Shown one piece after another: positions 16,132 through 25,661 of a stretch of DNA of 31,855 nt (positions are counted from its first letter, which is position 1; each line of letters begins with the position of its first letter). A program made the position numbers and the translations under genes. This DNA comes from Lachnospiraceae bacterium (GTDB taxonomy: Bacteria; Bacillota; Clostridia; Lachnospirales; Lachnospiraceae). Below the pieces are notes generated by a model. The model searched no databases, had not been told where the DNA came from, and saw only the letters and a list, made by a program, of their open reading frames with translations. Location: positions 1 to 31,855 of the forward strand of contig SFGF01000043.1 of NCBI GenBank assembly GCA_004556655.1. Direction: 5' to 3'.

Positions 16132-17913
16132 TTATTTCACTCCCGTAACCTTCATCTGAAGCTGACAGTTTCCAAAATCGGCTCTTTCTTCCGTTTCTGC
16201 AAGAAGCTCCTGATTGCTGTTTGTTGACACACAGTACAATCCGATTCCCTGCCCGTCTTTTGCCTCACTTGTAAGCTCCAGCACATAGGTTTTTCCTTCC
16301 TGTACCTCTACAGATCCATCCACAAAAGAGTATAAAGCAGAATTATTTTTAAATTCGTCTGTTTCCTTTATTCCTTCATATACGATTTTACCTGTATCTG
16401 CTTCTTTTATTTTTACAAAAATCTGATCCGAAATACTCTGCTCTCCATTCCATACACGGATCTTTATCTTTGACAATTCCTTACCGTCGGCTATGATCTC
16501 CTGACTTACTGTTGAATTCTCATCTATTTCTATAATATTATTTTGTTCAAGATTTCTCAAGCTGGTATCTGAAAAAACAATCTGTCCCTGGAACATGGCA
16601 GCGGCACAGATTCCCAACGGCACTACATACGCCAGCACCCCAAAAAGAAAGGCGGAGCGAATCTGCCAGATCAAACCGCTCGATATGATCGTTCCTTTTC
16701 GATTGTGATACCGGGGATGACCAAAAACCACATAAGCAAGAAGAACCACCCACATGGCTGTACAGAGAAGTTTTTCATCATGGAACATGTATACATCCCA
16801 CATCCGCACGGCAAATTCCTGGCTGGGAAGAATGTATTTGAAAATACCGCAGTTTAATACATTTTCACCCACCATGGTCTGGCTGCTGAAAATATACAAT
16901 GCCAGGACGAATATGTTGGTTATCATCACCATCATATTTCCATTTTCATTCATCATAATATTCAGCACCAAAAACGGAACCATAATCAAAAGCCACTGCG
17001 GGTTCCATGATGCCATTCCAAATATGGCAAAACTCATGGATACGGAGAAAAACATTGCCCATGAAAATAAATCTTCTCCGTCTCTGGTTCGGCGCTGATA
17101 CGCCCATAACAAAATAAAAGCTGCTGCCGCCGCTACCAGATTGATTCCATCAAAAAATCCAATGGAAAATGCTTTCTGGACAAATTTTAAAGCACCAAAT
17201 CCAAGAACATTTCTACGGAAATAAACAGAACCGATATTAGGCAGTACTTCCACAAGAACAGGCAGCACCATAACGACTGTATACTTGATCCAATTACGGA
17301 TTTTCTTTTCTTTCAGTACCAGAAGTACCAGATAATACAAAACTGCCTGATACTTAAACGTCGTCGCAAATCCAAACAGGAATGCAAATTTCCACATATC
17401 GTCCTTCAGATAAAAATACAACCCCAGCACCATAAAAAACACGGTGAAAATATCGTACTGACTGAAGATAAACTGGCTGAACACCGCAACCGGAAATACC
17501 AGAAAAGCAAATTTACATAGTCTGGATTTTTTCTCCCCAAATCCGACTTCTATGCCAATCTTATACAGAAAATGCCCTGTTGCGTAATACAAAAGAACCG
17601 GCAGCAGTTTGTACCACATAATGTTTACAAAGCTGTTGGTCAGGATTGCCTCCGGTACATGCCCCGTCAGATACAGAGGCAGATTCCAGACCGCATAAGC
17701 GATAAAAGTACTGGGCAGATAATTGGCGTAATACCCGCCGGACTGTTCATAGCTGGCCTTGTAAAAATCCGTAAAATGCCCATACAAAAGGAAAGATCTG
17801 TTTCCTGTCAGACGAATATCACCTTGCACACAGGAAACAAATAAAATGAGAAGAATCACACTGGATAGAATCCAATCCAGTTTACATAAGTTCTCATTTT
17901 CCCAAAGCTTCAT
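16132..17913 (-). CDS. GT-C-like membrane glycosyltransferase with C-terminal extracytoplasmic domain
   Basis: 593 residues with about eleven membrane segments up to residue 447 and a soluble beta-rich tail (about 448-593). The architecture and segments such as PVAVFSQFIFSQYDIFTVFFMVLGLYFY and FGFATTFKYQAVLYY resemble PMT/mannosyltransferase-like GT-C proteins, which take sugars from polyprenyl-phosphate carriers outside the membrane. The start at 17913 is ten bases after the GT2 stop with GGAG upstream; longer starts overlap the GT2. The neighbour GT2 could make its lipid-linked donor. Acceptor and sugar are unknown, and no close named family was recognised. Confidence 0.75.
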   Translation of the reverse strand: MKLWENENLCKLDWILSSVILLILFVSCVQGDIRLTGNRSFLLYGHFTDFYKASYEQSGGYYANYLPSTFIAYAVWNLPLYLTGHVPEAILTNSFVNIMWYKLLPVLLYYATGHFLYKIGIEVGFGEKKSRLCKFAFLVFPVAVFSQFIFSQYDIFTVFFMVLGLYFYLKDDMWKFAFLFGFATTFKYQAVLYYLVLLVLKEKKIRNWIKYTVVMVLPVLVEVLPNIGSVYFRRNVLGFGALKFVQKAFSIGFFDGINLVAAAAAFILLWAYQRRTRDGEDLFSWAMFFSVSMSFAIFGMASWNPQWLLIMVPFLVLNIMMNENGNMMVMITNIFVLALYIFSSQTMVGENVLNCGIFKYILPSQEFAVRMWDVYMFHDEKLLCTAMWVVLLAYVVFGHPRYHNRKGTIISSGLIWQIRSAFLFGVLAYVVPLGICAAAMFQGQIVFSDTSLRNLEQNNIIEIDENSTVSQEIIADGKELSKIKIRVWNGEQSISDQIFVKIKEADTGKIVYEGIKETDEFKNNSALYSFVDGSVEVQEGKTYVLELTSEAKDGQGIGLYCVSTNSNQELLAETEERADFGNCQLQMKVTGVK

Positions 17914-17923
17914 ACTGCTCCAG

Positions 17924-18937
17924 TTACTCTTCCATTTTACTGTTGGTAATTTTCTCTGTTCCACACGATTTTTTTTCATCTGATGCTGTCTCCTCATCTT
18001 CCTCAAAATTAATTCTCTCTTCTTCCACAACCAATGGTCGATCCAGGACTCTGGTATTGATACTCAAAACATACTCTCCCAAAAAACCGATAAAGAATAA
18101 CTGCATGGCTCCCAGGAAAAAGACTCCGATCAACATCGGCGCAACTCCTGCGTAAAACCGATCCCAGTACATCAGTTTTAAGACAAAGTATACAATACCG
18201 GCGATCAGACTGACTCCACCCACAATAAATCCCATGAATGTTGCCATACGAAGTACCACTTTAGAATACGATGTAATTCCGATCATGGCATAATCATACA
18301 GACTGTAAAAATTATTTTTACTCTTTCCGGCTTTTCTCTTCTGCTGCTCATAAGGAATGGATTTATAGTCATATCCCAACTCTGCAATAATTCCTCTCAG
18401 ATATGGCATAGGGTCATGCAGCTTTCTTACCACATCTACAAAAGCTTTATCATACAGCCCAAATCCGGTAAAATGCTCTATGTGATCAATATCTGTTATC
18501 TTTCTTATTAATTTATAATAACAGGTACGAATCCAGTACATTATCTTTTTTTCCTTACTGGACTTTTTGATTCCGATCACGATCTTCCAGCCTTTTTCCC
18601 ACTCACGGACAAATTTTACAATCATATCCACCGGATCCTGAAAATCCGCACACATCCGGATCACACAGTCACCGGTTGCCTGTTTCAGACCATAAACAGG
18701 TGAACGGATCTGACCAAAATTTCTGGCATTAAAGATCGCCTTTATTTTTTTATTGTCTCCACAAAGCTGACGCAGAAACAGCCGTGTCTTATCCTGTGAA
18801 TGATTGTCGATAAATAAAATCTCATAATCATATTCAGGAAGTTCCTTTTCCATAACATTTACAATTGCCTGCGCCAGTGGCTTAACATTTTCCTCTTCGT
18901 TGTATGTAGGAATCACCACAGATATCTTTTTCTTCAT
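17924..18937 (-). CDS. GT2 polyprenyl-phosphate glycosyltransferase (GtrB/DPM1 type)
   Basis: 337 residues. A GT-A domain begins SVVIPTYNEEENV (6-18), has IDNHSQDKT (43-51) and the acidic metal site ADFQDPVD (97-104), and ends in two membrane helices (about 235-265 and 275-300), then an acidic tail. This is the layout of GtrB/ArnC/DPM1 enzymes, which move a sugar from a nucleotide to undecaprenyl (or dolichyl) phosphate at the inner face. Start ATG 18937 is preceded by GAGGAG at eight bases. It sits between an SDR enzyme and a GT-C protein, fitting a load-flip-transfer decoration system. The expected sugar would be the CDP-sugar made by this operon, which is inferred. Confidence 0.9.
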   Translation of the reverse strand: MKKKISVVIPTYNEEENVKPLAQAIVNVMEKELPEYDYEILFIDNHSQDKTRLFLRQLCGDNKKIKAIFNARNFGQIRSPVYGLKQATGDCVIRMCADFQDPVDMIVKFVREWEKGWKIVIGIKKSSKEKKIMYWIRTCYYKLIRKITDIDHIEHFTGFGLYDKAFVDVVRKLHDPMPYLRGIIAELGYDYKSIPYEQQKRKAGKSKNNFYSLYDYAMIGITSYSKVVLRMATFMGFIVGGVSLIAGIVYFVLKLMYWDRFYAGVAPMLIGVFFLGAMQLFFIGFLGEYVLSINTRVLDRPLVVEEERINFEEDEETASDEKKSCGTEKITNSKMEE

Positions 18938-18954
18938 GTGCCTCACTCCTCGAT

Positions 18955-19881
18955 TCACTCTTTTTGTCTTTCCTTTATCCAGCAGACCATCTCTGAAATC
19001 CCCTCTGAAAATTCATATTCCGGGATAAATCCGGTATCTTCCGTAAGACTGCTGATATCCGCACACAGTCTCATCACTGGCTGCGCAGGATATGGCTTTT
19101 TGCCGATCCCCGGGTTGGCTGATGGTGCTGCAATATCCCGTATCTTCAATATGTATTCTTTCAGACGCCGGGAATGTCCGCTTCCCACACAATAAACAGA
19201 ACCGTTTTTCCCTTTCTCTCCGATCAAATAAAAAGCCTTTCCTGCATCTTTACTGTAAAGATAATCCCACTGCTGGTCTCCCGGAGTAAATGCTGTCTCT
19301 TCTCCGTTCATAAACTGATGAAGAGCAGTCATCACCATTGTACTCTCTTTATCATAAATTCCATAAACGCTGAATATTCTGGGCCATATCCACTCCATGC
19401 CAAGCTCCCCACAGAGAAGTCGGGAAAGTTTCCCGGCTGAGAGCTTACTTACACCATAAGGTGTTGTAGGATGTTCCGGCGCATCCGGTCCGATTTTTTC
19501 CTGATCCAGCGGTCCATACTCTGCCTGGGAGCCTGCTCCGATAAAACGTGTACAGCCAAGTTTTGATGCCGCCTGTACTGCTTTCAGCGTATAATCAATA
19601 TTTTTACTCTGAAGCAGAACACTCTTATTTCTCGCTGCTCCGGTATATCCCCAGGCTATATGATAAAAGGTGTCCCATTTTCCACTTATAATTTCCGGCA
19701 GCCTTTCTATTTCTTCCAGACTGCATTCTGCCAGCTGCAGATTCGGATGTTCGGGAAGCCTGTCTCTCCTCCCTGTATTCTGACGGATTACCGCACAGAC
19801 CTGAACTCCATGCTCCAGACATTCCTGAATCAAAGTCTGACCGATCATGCTGGTAGCGCCCGTCACTACGACTCTCTTCAT
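18955..19881 (-). CDS. NAD(P)-dependent SDR epimerase/reductase, candidate last step of the CDP-sugar
   Basis: 308 residues, extended short-chain dehydrogenase fold. Nucleotide-binding GATSMIG at 8-14, Ser118 in GAGSQAEYG, and catalytic Tyr142-x3-Lys146 (PYGVSK). The family includes nucleotide-sugar epimerases and 4-keto or side-chain reductases (abequose synthase, YerF). It starts 11 bases after the TPP carboligase stop, and the pair recalls YerE-YerF of the yersiniose pathway, where YerF reduces the new ketone side chain. A 4-reductase or 5-epimerase role would be the alternative. The start at 19881 has GAGG nine bases upstream; a GTG five codons earlier would overlap the preceding gene. 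Confidence 0.8.
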   Translation of the reverse strand: MKRVVVTGATSMIGQTLIQECLEHGVQVCAVIRQNTGRRDRLPEHPNLQLAECSLEEIERLPEIISGKWDTFYHIAWGYTGAARNKSVLLQSKNIDYTLKAVQAASKLGCTRFIGAGSQAEYGPLDQEKIGPDAPEHPTTPYGVSKLSAGKLSRLLCGELGMEWIWPRIFSVYGIYDKESTMVMTALHQFMNGEETAFTPGDQQWDYLYSKDAGKAFYLIGEKGKNGSVYCVGSGHSRRLKEYILKIRDIAAPSANPGIGKKPYPAQPVMRLCADISSLTEDTGFIPEYEFSEGISEMVCWIKERQKE

Positions 19882-19892
19882 CTCTGATTTCC

Positions 19893-21731
19893 TCACATTT
19901 CACTCATGATTTCTTCCATCTCTTCTCTGGGAAGGAATGGATACATATCTTCCAGAGAAGCGGATACCATCGTTCCATCCGGCAATTGTCTGGATGCCAG
20001 TTTCGGTTCCGTCTTCTGTTGCTTGGTAACAAATACCTGGCAGACACAGGGACTGGGACCACTCAATACTCTCTCCAGATCTTCCCGAAGTGTTTTGCTG
20101 TCCTGGCAGCTGTCGTAGGCAATCCCGTATGCCGGTACCAGTTTTTCCAGATTCGGAAAACTCAGATCCCCGCTCTCTTCCCCTACACCTACAAGATTTC
20201 CTTTAAAATAACTGTTCTGTGTCTGACGTATGGAATGATATCCCTCATTATTGATCACAAATATCCGAATGGGAAGCTGATGATGGCGGATCGTCTGCAG
20301 TTCCTGAATATTCATCTGCAGACTTCCTTCTCCCGTCACACAAATCACTTCTTTTCCTCCGGATGCTATACAAACACCGATTGCTGCCGGAAGTCCATAT
20401 CCCATGGATGCTGTCACCGCATTTGTATAAAAGCGCTGACCTTTTTTCAAAAAGATTGCCTGACTTCCTGCCACCCGGGAAGTTCCCACACTTACCAGAA
20501 TCTGTGCTCCTTCCGGGAGTATTTTAGATAATTGCTGATAAAATGCATAGATATTGGTACGTCCCGGTTCCATTTCCTGATAATGCTTTTCTGTCACCAC
20601 CGGATAGTTTTTCTTCCATCCGCTGCATTTTTCAAGCCATCCGGAAGCTGTCGCAGAATGGGAAAACCATGTATTTTCTTTGGTACATCCTCTTTCTTCC
20701 AACTTTCGGATCAATTTATCAATTAACTCTCCTGCGTCTCCCACCACCGGAAGATCTACATGAAGACTTTTCTTTTTCAATTCTTCTCCATCAATATCAT
20801 TTAAGATTGTATATGCTTTCTGAGCCCATTTTTCATAGGCAAATCCTGTCTGCAGAAAACTCTGACGGCTGCCGATGGAAAGCAATACATCACTATTTTG
20901 TATGGCAAAATTTCCTGCCCGGTCACCGGTTCCGCCGTTTCTTCCTACATAAAGAGGATGTGCGGACTCCATCAGATCAATACTGCTCATTCCCGTCACT
21001 ACCGGAATCCCCAGAAACTCCGCCAGTCTCTGAAATCTCTCATAGGCTCCTGCAAGACGTATCCCATGTCCGGCAAACATTACCGGACGTCGGGCATTTT
21101 TAATCTTTTCCAGAATCTTTTCAATCACAGCATCCGATATTTCTTCCGGAACCTGATTACTGTCTTCCCGGCAGTCATACGGTTCCAGTTCTTCTGTCTC
21201 GATCACTGCACTCTGTACATTCAGCGGAACATCCAGCCAGCATGGTCCCGGTCTTCCATGGGAAGCAAGATACAGTGCCCGTTCCAGATGATAACGTATT
21301 TTTGTCGGTTCCTCGATCATCACTGCATATTTTGTCATTGGCTCTACGGATTTTACAATGTCATACTCCTGAACACCCATAGTCCTTATTTTCAATCCAC
21401 TGCTGCGAACGGTCGTATCATACCGTACCTGACCGGACAGGATCAACATGGGAATAGAATCCATCCAGCCGCATAAAGCTCCGGTAATCGCATTGGTAGC
21501 TCCCGGTCCGGAAGTCACACAGACAGCTGCCATATGGTTGTCCACTCTGGCATAAGCCTCCGCTGCCATAGCTGCAGCCTGCTCATGATGATGATACATA
21601 CAGGACAATTCCGGATGATGTCCCAGGGAATCATTGAGATGCATGGCACCTCCTCCTGTGACCGTAAACACATGTCGAATCCCGTATGTCGCCAACGTAT
21701 CGGCTATATAATCAGAAACTTTCTTTTTCAT
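19893..21731 (-). CDS. TPP-dependent carboligase, acetolactate synthase-like (YerE-like candidate)
   Basis: 612 residues with all three thiamine-enzyme domains. The activating glutamate is Glu50 (HHEQAAAMAAEAYAR), SGPGATNA lies at 74-81, and the TPP/Mg site is GEGSLQMN (467-474) ending in Asn494-Asn495. Anabolic acetolactate synthase is unlikely: no small subunit is adjacent and the gene lies among CDP-sugar genes. YerE of Yersinia, a related flavin/TPP enzyme, joins a two-carbon unit from pyruvate to the C4 ketone of CDP-4-keto-3,6-dideoxyglucose, exactly the product expected from the three Rfb enzymes encoded here. Such enzymes can also act on other keto sugars, so the substrate is inferred. 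Confidence 0.83.
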   Translation of the reverse strand: MKKKVSDYIADTLATYGIRHVFTVTGGGAMHLNDSLGHHPELSCMYHHHEQAAAMAAEAYARVDNHMAAVCVTSGPGATNAITGALCGWMDSIPMLILSGQVRYDTTVRSSGLKIRTMGVQEYDIVKSVEPMTKYAVMIEEPTKIRYHLERALYLASHGRPGPCWLDVPLNVQSAVIETEELEPYDCREDSNQVPEEISDAVIEKILEKIKNARRPVMFAGHGIRLAGAYERFQRLAEFLGIPVVTGMSSIDLMESAHPLYVGRNGGTGDRAGNFAIQNSDVLLSIGSRQSFLQTGFAYEKWAQKAYTILNDIDGEELKKKSLHVDLPVVGDAGELIDKLIRKLEERGCTKENTWFSHSATASGWLEKCSGWKKNYPVVTEKHYQEMEPGRTNIYAFYQQLSKILPEGAQILVSVGTSRVAGSQAIFLKKGQRFYTNAVTASMGYGLPAAIGVCIASGGKEVICVTGEGSLQMNIQELQTIRHHQLPIRIFVINNEGYHSIRQTQNSYFKGNLVGVGEESGDLSFPNLEKLVPAYGIAYDSCQDSKTLREDLERVLSGPSPCVCQVFVTKQQKTEPKLASRQLPDGTMVSASLEDMYPFLPREEMEEIMSEM

Positions 21732-21756
21732 ACTTTTTTCCTTTTATTTTTCATAG

Positions 21757-23085
21757 TTATTCATTATAATCCGGACATCTGTTCTCACAGACCATGAATT
21801 TTCCCGAAGCCTGTATAGGAAGCTCATCCACATAAGTCACCTGAATCTCCGCTTCTTCTCCGAGATATTTTCTGTACGCTGCCAGCACTTCCTCGATATC
21901 CAGTTTTTCTCTGTCTGCATTGACCAACAGCTCATATTTTGTCTTTTCCCACTGAATACACCGTGCCTGATATACAATACCTTCAAACTTCAACAATATA
22001 TTCATAAACACATGAATGGACAATGGCTGTCCCTGACAATTATACATCAGAGAACCTCTCCGTCCGTAAATTTCCACGAATTTTCCATGTACACGACCTT
22101 TTTCATCCCGATACATCCGCATCTTTCCGGTATCCCCGGTGTCATACCGTACCATCGGAAATGTTTTGTTATAGTAATCTGTCACCACTATTCTGCCCAG
22201 TTCTCCCGGATCGGCTGGTTCATCACTATTCATTTTCAATACTTCCGGATAAAAATTATACAGATCGATGGTGTATTCCGGATCTTCACCCAGCTGAATG
22301 GCAATAAATCCATTTTCATTATTTCCATAAGAGCGGACCGGCGAAAATCCAAATAACTTTTTGATCAGATCATAGGTTGCGTCCGGCAGAGCTTCACCCA
22401 TGGAAAATACCATCTCTACCCTCCATTTTTTCATATCCCTGCCTGTTCTCTCAAGATACTGTGTCAATGCAGTCAGTGCGCTGGAGTAAGCCACCAACAC
22501 CTGTATCTTTTTCTTTTCAATATCCCGGCAGATTCCCTCAAGAGATTCCTCTCCCATATTGGAAATATCGATCATGATCAGATTATTTTTGAAAGACTTC
22601 CATTTGCTGATGGTATTTTTTCCTTTGATCCATGCACGAAATTCGCCTCTCTTCATCCCCATACGGAAACCATTCAGCTCCATACAGGAAATAAAATTCA
22701 TATTGACACGATTCATTTTATCACCATCACACAGCACAGTAAATGGTGTTCCCGTAGAACCACTGGTGCTCAGCTTATAAAGATTTCCCTGTTCCTTACT
22801 GTTGTCGGATAAAATCTCATCGTAATGTTCCAGATAATCACCTTTAGTGAACACCGGAAAATCAGAAAGTTCTTTCCACTCCGGATGTTCTTTATAATAA
22901 GGTGAATGAGCCTTTACATAATCCAGAAGAGCTTTCGTTCTTCTCTCCATATACTCCTCTGTGACGCCTTCTGTAATCTCTCTTTTATTTACTTCTTTCA
23001 GTTTTTTTAATTTCCCGCCTTTTGCAGCGTCCAGCGTATTAAAAACAACTCTTCTCAGTACCTCACCTGTCTGCATAGGTCTCAT
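21757..23085 (-). CDS. CapK/phenylacetate-CoA ligase-like adenylate-forming enzyme (copy 1)
   Basis: 442 residues. The phosphate-binding loop STSGSTGTP is at 106-114; SMGEALPD, RSYGNNENG and VRYDTGDTGK follow, then IYGRRGSLMY and the C-terminal IQASGKF motif with the likely catalytic lysine. The family activates carboxylic acids as adenylates; capsule-locus members (CapK) probably supply or transfer acyl groups, but no reaction is firmly proven. It is the same length as the copy at 24322-25650 and clearly homologous, with the flippase gene between. Its ATG overlaps the flippase stop by 23 bases; an ATG at 23076 with a better-spaced AAGGA is an alternative. Confidence 0.85.
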   Translation of the reverse strand: MRPMQTGEVLRRVVFNTLDAAKGGKLKKLKEVNKREITEGVTEEYMERRTKALLDYVKAHSPYYKEHPEWKELSDFPVFTKGDYLEHYDEILSDNSKEQGNLYKLSTSGSTGTPFTVLCDGDKMNRVNMNFISCMELNGFRMGMKRGEFRAWIKGKNTISKWKSFKNNLIMIDISNMGEESLEGICRDIEKKKIQVLVAYSSALTALTQYLERTGRDMKKWRVEMVFSMGEALPDATYDLIKKLFGFSPVRSYGNNENGFIAIQLGEDPEYTIDLYNFYPEVLKMNSDEPADPGELGRIVVTDYYNKTFPMVRYDTGDTGKMRMYRDEKGRVHGKFVEIYGRRGSLMYNCQGQPLSIHVFMNILLKFEGIVYQARCIQWEKTKYELLVNADREKLDIEEVLAAYRKYLGEEAEIQVTYVDELPIQASGKFMVCENRCPDYNE

Positions 23086-24283
23086 TCCTTCCTTTTTTCG
23101 CTTTTATAGTTCCCAGTACGATCACTGCTGCCACACGAAGGGTATTCGCTCCAAGCAATGCCCAGGCAAATCCCTGAATCCCGAACATTTTTGTACATAT
23201 CACAGATGCAATCGTCAGTATAACAAAATGTGCGGTCTGCAGCCACAGCTGCCATTTTTCTTCTGTAAATGTCAGCACGATAATAAATAAAAATGCCGAA
23301 TAAAGTCCTAATATCTGTGCCAGATTGGCAACGGTTATCAGTCCTTTTACCGTATTATAAAGATTTCTGTAAAACAGCCACACAAAAAGTGGTGTTCCGA
23401 TCTGGCTCGCAAGGAAAAACAAAAAGCTCACCACTCCGCCTGCCAGTACGGCTTTTAAAAACTGTGTACGATTCAAAAGCTCTTTTCTCTTTGTCAGATA
23501 AGAAATAATGATCGTATTAATCGGTGCTATAAGAAGTACCATGGTCTTACCCACCAGAGAAACCACATAAAACTGCGTAACAGCTTCCTCATTCATAAAG
23601 ATCTTCAGCACCAGTTTATCAATATTCAGGGTTGTATTTGTAAGCAGGTAAGACAGTGTCAGAAAAAATCCTCTCTGACATGCCACAGAAAAACAGGAAC
23701 TTCTTGTAAAAAATCCTTTAAATATCTGCCCTGTGGCAGCCACATAAAGAATCGCCGCCATCTCACCGATTAAAAAGATCAGCACCCAGTTCCCTGTAAG
23801 ACGATATGCCCCATATCCTGCCACATATCCCACGGCGATCAGCAGATAATAAATAAAATATCTTTGATAATTCAGGTTCAGACGATATTCCACGTCGCCA
23901 TAATATCGGAACACCGTAACCATCAAAAGCAGAAAGATACCGATTCCCATACCGGTACTTTCCAGGCTGTCTGTAGATAGTAAAAGCGCTGCAGCACTTC
24001 CCACTCCTCCGAAAATCAGTAAAAGCCAGTTATAATCCCCATTGGTCACCGGATAATTTCTTCTGACCACCAGACGACTGGTATTCAGCGCCTGCCCGAC
24101 TGATGGGCATACGATCGCTACCAGTCCCATAATAAACAAAAGCTCTCCCAGTTCCTTATCTCCCATGTTCCTGTAAAGCAGAGGATAAATCACCAGCTGA
24201 AGCACTCCGTTCATCACGAGCATACCACCCATAGTATACAAGGTATTGGATGCGATTGCTTTTTTCTGTTTTCCGTCTTTCAT
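23063..24283 (-). CDS. Wzx-like polysaccharide flippase
   Basis: 406 residues with about twelve hydrophobic segments and short charged loops, without soluble domains. The N-terminal NTLYTMGGMLVMNGVLQLVIYPLLYRNMG and the LGELLFIMGLVAIV stretch fit the MOP superfamily proteins that turn lipid-linked sugars over the membrane. Sequence likeness is loose, as usual in this family. The start at ATG 24283 has a weak GTGGG; a GTG four codons upstream is possible. It lies between two CapK-like genes and would export the undecaprenyl-linked product of the GT2 or a longer intermediate. Confidence 0.78.
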   Translation of the reverse strand: MKDGKQKKAIASNTLYTMGGMLVMNGVLQLVIYPLLYRNMGDKELGELLFIMGLVAIVCPSVGQALNTSRLVVRRNYPVTNGDYNWLLLIFGGVGSAAALLLSTDSLESTGMGIGIFLLLMVTVFRYYGDVEYRLNLNYQRYFIYYLLIAVGYVAGYGAYRLTGNWVLIFLIGEMAAILYVAATGQIFKGFFTRSSCFSVACQRGFFLTLSYLLTNTTLNIDKLVLKIFMNEEAVTQFYVVSLVGKTMVLLIAPINTIIISYLTKRKELLNRTQFLKAVLAGGVVSFLFFLASQIGTPLFVWLFYRNLYNTVKGLITVANLAQILGLYSAFLFIIVLTFTEEKWQLWLQTAHFVILTIASVICTKMFGIQGFAWALLGANTLRVAAVIVLGTIKAKKGRNETYADR

Positions 24284-24321
24284 GTATGTACCCACTTTCT
24301 AAACTGCTGATCTATCTGATG

Positions 24322-25650
24322 TCAGCCGCAGAACCCTGTGCGATTTTTATACTGTTCACATCGGTTCTCAATATATTTTCGTTTTCCGGAAGCCAGAACC
24401 GGAATCTCGTCTACCAGTTCCACTGTAATCTCCGCTTCCTCTCCCAGGTAAGGACGAATCCTTCCCAGAATTTCCTCCCGATCCATTTCCTCGGGATTTC
24501 CGTTCAGCCAGATGGTGTATTTTGTCAGATCTTCCTGAATAAAACGATATTGCTTTACTCCTTTGATATCCCACAGATTATTGGTAATAATATATGGAGT
24601 CACTGCCTTTCCTTTACAGTCATAGATCAGATCACTCCGTCGTCCATACAATTCTGTCAAATACAATTTATATCTTCCGTCTTTCTCTTTTCTCTGTGCA
24701 ACGGCGGTATCTCCATTATCATATCGTAAAATCGGGAACGCATAGTTGTATAAATCTGTGATGACGATTCTTCCCAGTTCTCCCGGTTCTGCCGGTTCGT
24801 CAGAATCCATCTTCAAAATCTCATAGTAATAAGTTTCCGTGTCAATATGGTACCCGCTGTTTTCTTTGTTCTGAAGCCCCATGATCCCATTTTCTTCATT
24901 GGAATACCACGCACGGACCGGACACTGAAATTGTTCTTCCAGCTTCCTTCTCACCGGATCCGGCATTGTTTCGGAGATCGGGATGATTGCTTTCACAGAA
25001 AATCCTACACCGTCAATCTTTTTTTCTTCCATATATCGGCTCAGTTCGCCAAGTGCAGACGAATAACCTACCAGACATTTTACCTTTTTCTTTTTAATGG
25101 TTTGGAGCATCTGTTCCAGCGCCTCATCATCCATCCGGGAACTGTCCATCATGATCAGATTTTCCATCAAAAGCTGAAGCTTTCCTTTTTTTACATTATT
25201 TACCCAGACACGAATAAACGCTTCTTTCATGCCGATATAATATCCGGCTACGGCTCCCAGAAAAATACCGCCTGCTGTGTTGTGATTGATTTTATCTTTA
25301 TTCTGAATCATCCGAAGCGGCGTTCCGGTAGAACCGCTGGTACACATCTCCCGATTATCCGGTGCATCTTTATATGAATCAGATAGAAAATCCGCATAAT
25401 TCTCACGGAACGTATCTTTATTGACTACAGGCAGATCCGTCAGTCTGATATCTTCCGGATACTTTTTGTAAAACTCTGTCGTCTTTACTGCATGAGAAAT
25501 CAATGCCTGAATTCTCTCTTCTGTCGCCTGCACGGAAGTTCCGTGCTGCCATGCATATTTTATCTGATCATAATATTTTCGTACCGGCTTTCCTTTCAGC
25601 GCATCCAGCATCCAGAAACCTGCCCAGCGAAGTTTCTCATCCAAAAACAT
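24322..25650 (-). CDS. CapK/phenylacetate-CoA ligase-like adenylate-forming enzyme (copy 2)
   Basis: 442 residues, homologous over its length to the copy at 21757-23085. The AMP loop TSGSTGTP is at 104-111; ISETMPD, WYSNEENG, LRYDNGDTA, LYGRRSDLIYDCKG and ILASGKRKYIENR follow (the example VLASGKRKY carries the expected lysine). The catalytic motifs look intact, so both copies are probably active with different acids or acceptors. Start ATG 25650 has AAGGAG six bases upstream, 11 bases after the rfbH stop. A role in acylating the surface glycan is likely from context; the acid is unknown. Confidence 0.86.
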   Translation of the reverse strand: MFLDEKLRWAGFWMLDALKGKPVRKYYDQIKYAWQHGTSVQATEERIQALISHAVKTTEFYKKYPEDIRLTDLPVVNKDTFRENYADFLSDSYKDAPDNREMCTSGSTGTPLRMIQNKDKINHNTAGGIFLGAVAGYYIGMKEAFIRVWVNNVKKGKLQLLMENLIMMDSSRMDDEALEQMLQTIKKKKVKCLVGYSSALGELSRYMEEKKIDGVGFSVKAIIPISETMPDPVRRKLEEQFQCPVRAWYSNEENGIMGLQNKENSGYHIDTETYYYEILKMDSDEPAEPGELGRIVITDLYNYAFPILRYDNGDTAVAQRKEKDGRYKLYLTELYGRRSDLIYDCKGKAVTPYIITNNLWDIKGVKQYRFIQEDLTKYTIWLNGNPEEMDREEILGRIRPYLGEEAEITVELVDEIPVLASGKRKYIENRCEQYKNRTGFCG

Positions 25651-25661
25651 ATCTTTCTCCT

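Noticed and set aside
14910..16148. A 412-codon open frame on the plus strand
   Set aside because: It is antisense to the alcohol dehydrogenase, whose metal ligands and nucleotide motif are complete. The plus-strand product is Cys/His/Phe-rich without domain features, as expected for a shadow frame.
19893..21731. Housekeeping acetolactate synthase large subunit (IlvB)
   Set aside because: No regulatory subunit or other branched-chain amino-acid genes are nearby, and the gene is embedded in a CDP-sugar operon. A sugar carboligase is preferred, though not proven.
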